Positions 63,981 to 64,000 of a DNA stretch of 64,000 nucleotides are shown one piece after another (the stretch's first letter is position 1; every line of letters starts with the position of its first letter). A program made the position numbers and the translations under genes. The notes under the pieces were generated by a model. That model ran no database searches. It was not told where the DNA came from and worked only from the letters and a program-made list of their open reading frames with translations. Where the stretch lies: positions 22,567-86,566 of the forward strand of contig CAZQQX010000002.1 of assembly GCA_964595565.1 (NCBI GenBank), written 5' to 3'. The DNA is from JAQVEM01 sp964595565 (GTDB taxonomy: Bacteria > Actinomycetota > Humimicrobiia > Humimicrobiales > Humimicrobiaceae).

Positions 63981-64000
63981 ATGGAAAAAATAAAAAAAAT
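63981..64000 (+). CDS. possible start of a gene running off the window
   Basis: ATG followed by Lys/Ile codons (MEKIKK) with GGGAAA upstream. Only six codons are visible, so this is a weak call. Confidence 0.3.

Overview
The window is about 64 kb of AT-rich bacterial DNA, nearly all protein coding, with long same-strand operons mostly on the minus strand. The best taxonomic clue is the block pyrR-pyrB-pyrC-carA-carB-pyrF-mihF-gmk-rpoZ-coaBC-metK-priA-fmt. This is the gene order known from Mycobacterium and other Actinomycetota, and it includes mihF, the actinobacterial integration host factor. Low GC, a pyruvate:ferredoxin oxidoreductase, a class 1B (PyrD/PyrK) dihydroorotate dehydrogenase and an iron alcohol dehydrogenase suggest an anaerobic, deeply branching low-GC relative of the Actinomycetota (inference). 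Several families are more familiar from archaea (THUMP/Tan1-like, DUF211) or Firmicutes (SigI/RsgI).

Layout. 1-17.1 kb: one minus-strand super-operon from pyrR to fmt. It encodes all of UMP synthesis, then mIHF, guanylate kinase, RNA polymerase omega, CoaBC, MetK, PriA, Def and Fmt. It starts with a PyrR-type attenuator leader. 17.2-22.1 kb: an RRM RNA-binding protein, a SigI-RsgI sigma/anti-sigma pair, a serpin lipoprotein gene broken by a one-base frameshift, a THUMP protein and an unrecognised gene. 22.4-25.4 kb: a NEW3-domain membrane-anchored protein with an ABC-2 exporter. 25.4-31.5 kb: DUF211, RluD-like, LspA, IleS, DUF72, thioredoxin. 31.6-39 kb: small proteins, a sugar nucleotidyltransferase, UppP, TldD/TldE, YtxH/DUF948 envelope proteins and a lipoprotein. 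39-46 kb: purC, MTA phosphorylase, a PfkB adenosine-type kinase, rarA, asd, lysC. 46-54.3 kb: PFOR, recR-ybaB-dnaX with the SRP RNA upstream, and an alcohol dehydrogenase. 54.5-64 kb: an accessory-like region with a truncated membrane peptide, a duplicated-domain lipoprotein, a GGDEF/HD-GYP protein, a decayed PH-like gene, two MATE exporters, a zinc-ribbon protein and three tRNA-Ser genes (CGA, GGA, GCU).

How the parts fit. The pyr genes are probably controlled by UMP-sensing PyrR through transcription attenuation: promoter, PyrR hairpin, antiterminator pairing and terminator are all visible. SigI-RsgI lies directly upstream of the frameshifted serpin on the same strand, which suggests envelope stress signalling coupled to protease control. 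MTA phosphorylase and the kinase form a methylthioadenosine/adenosine salvage pair behind a promoter with a perfect 13-bp inverted repeat. ffs-dnaX-ybaB-recR is the conserved replication/repair/SRP neighbourhood. No CRISPR array, prophage or insertion sequence was seen. The least ordinary material is the SigI/RsgI/serpin locus, the archaeal-looking THUMP and DUF211 genes, the unrecognised 249-residue protein, and the remnant genes between 54 and 59.4 kb.
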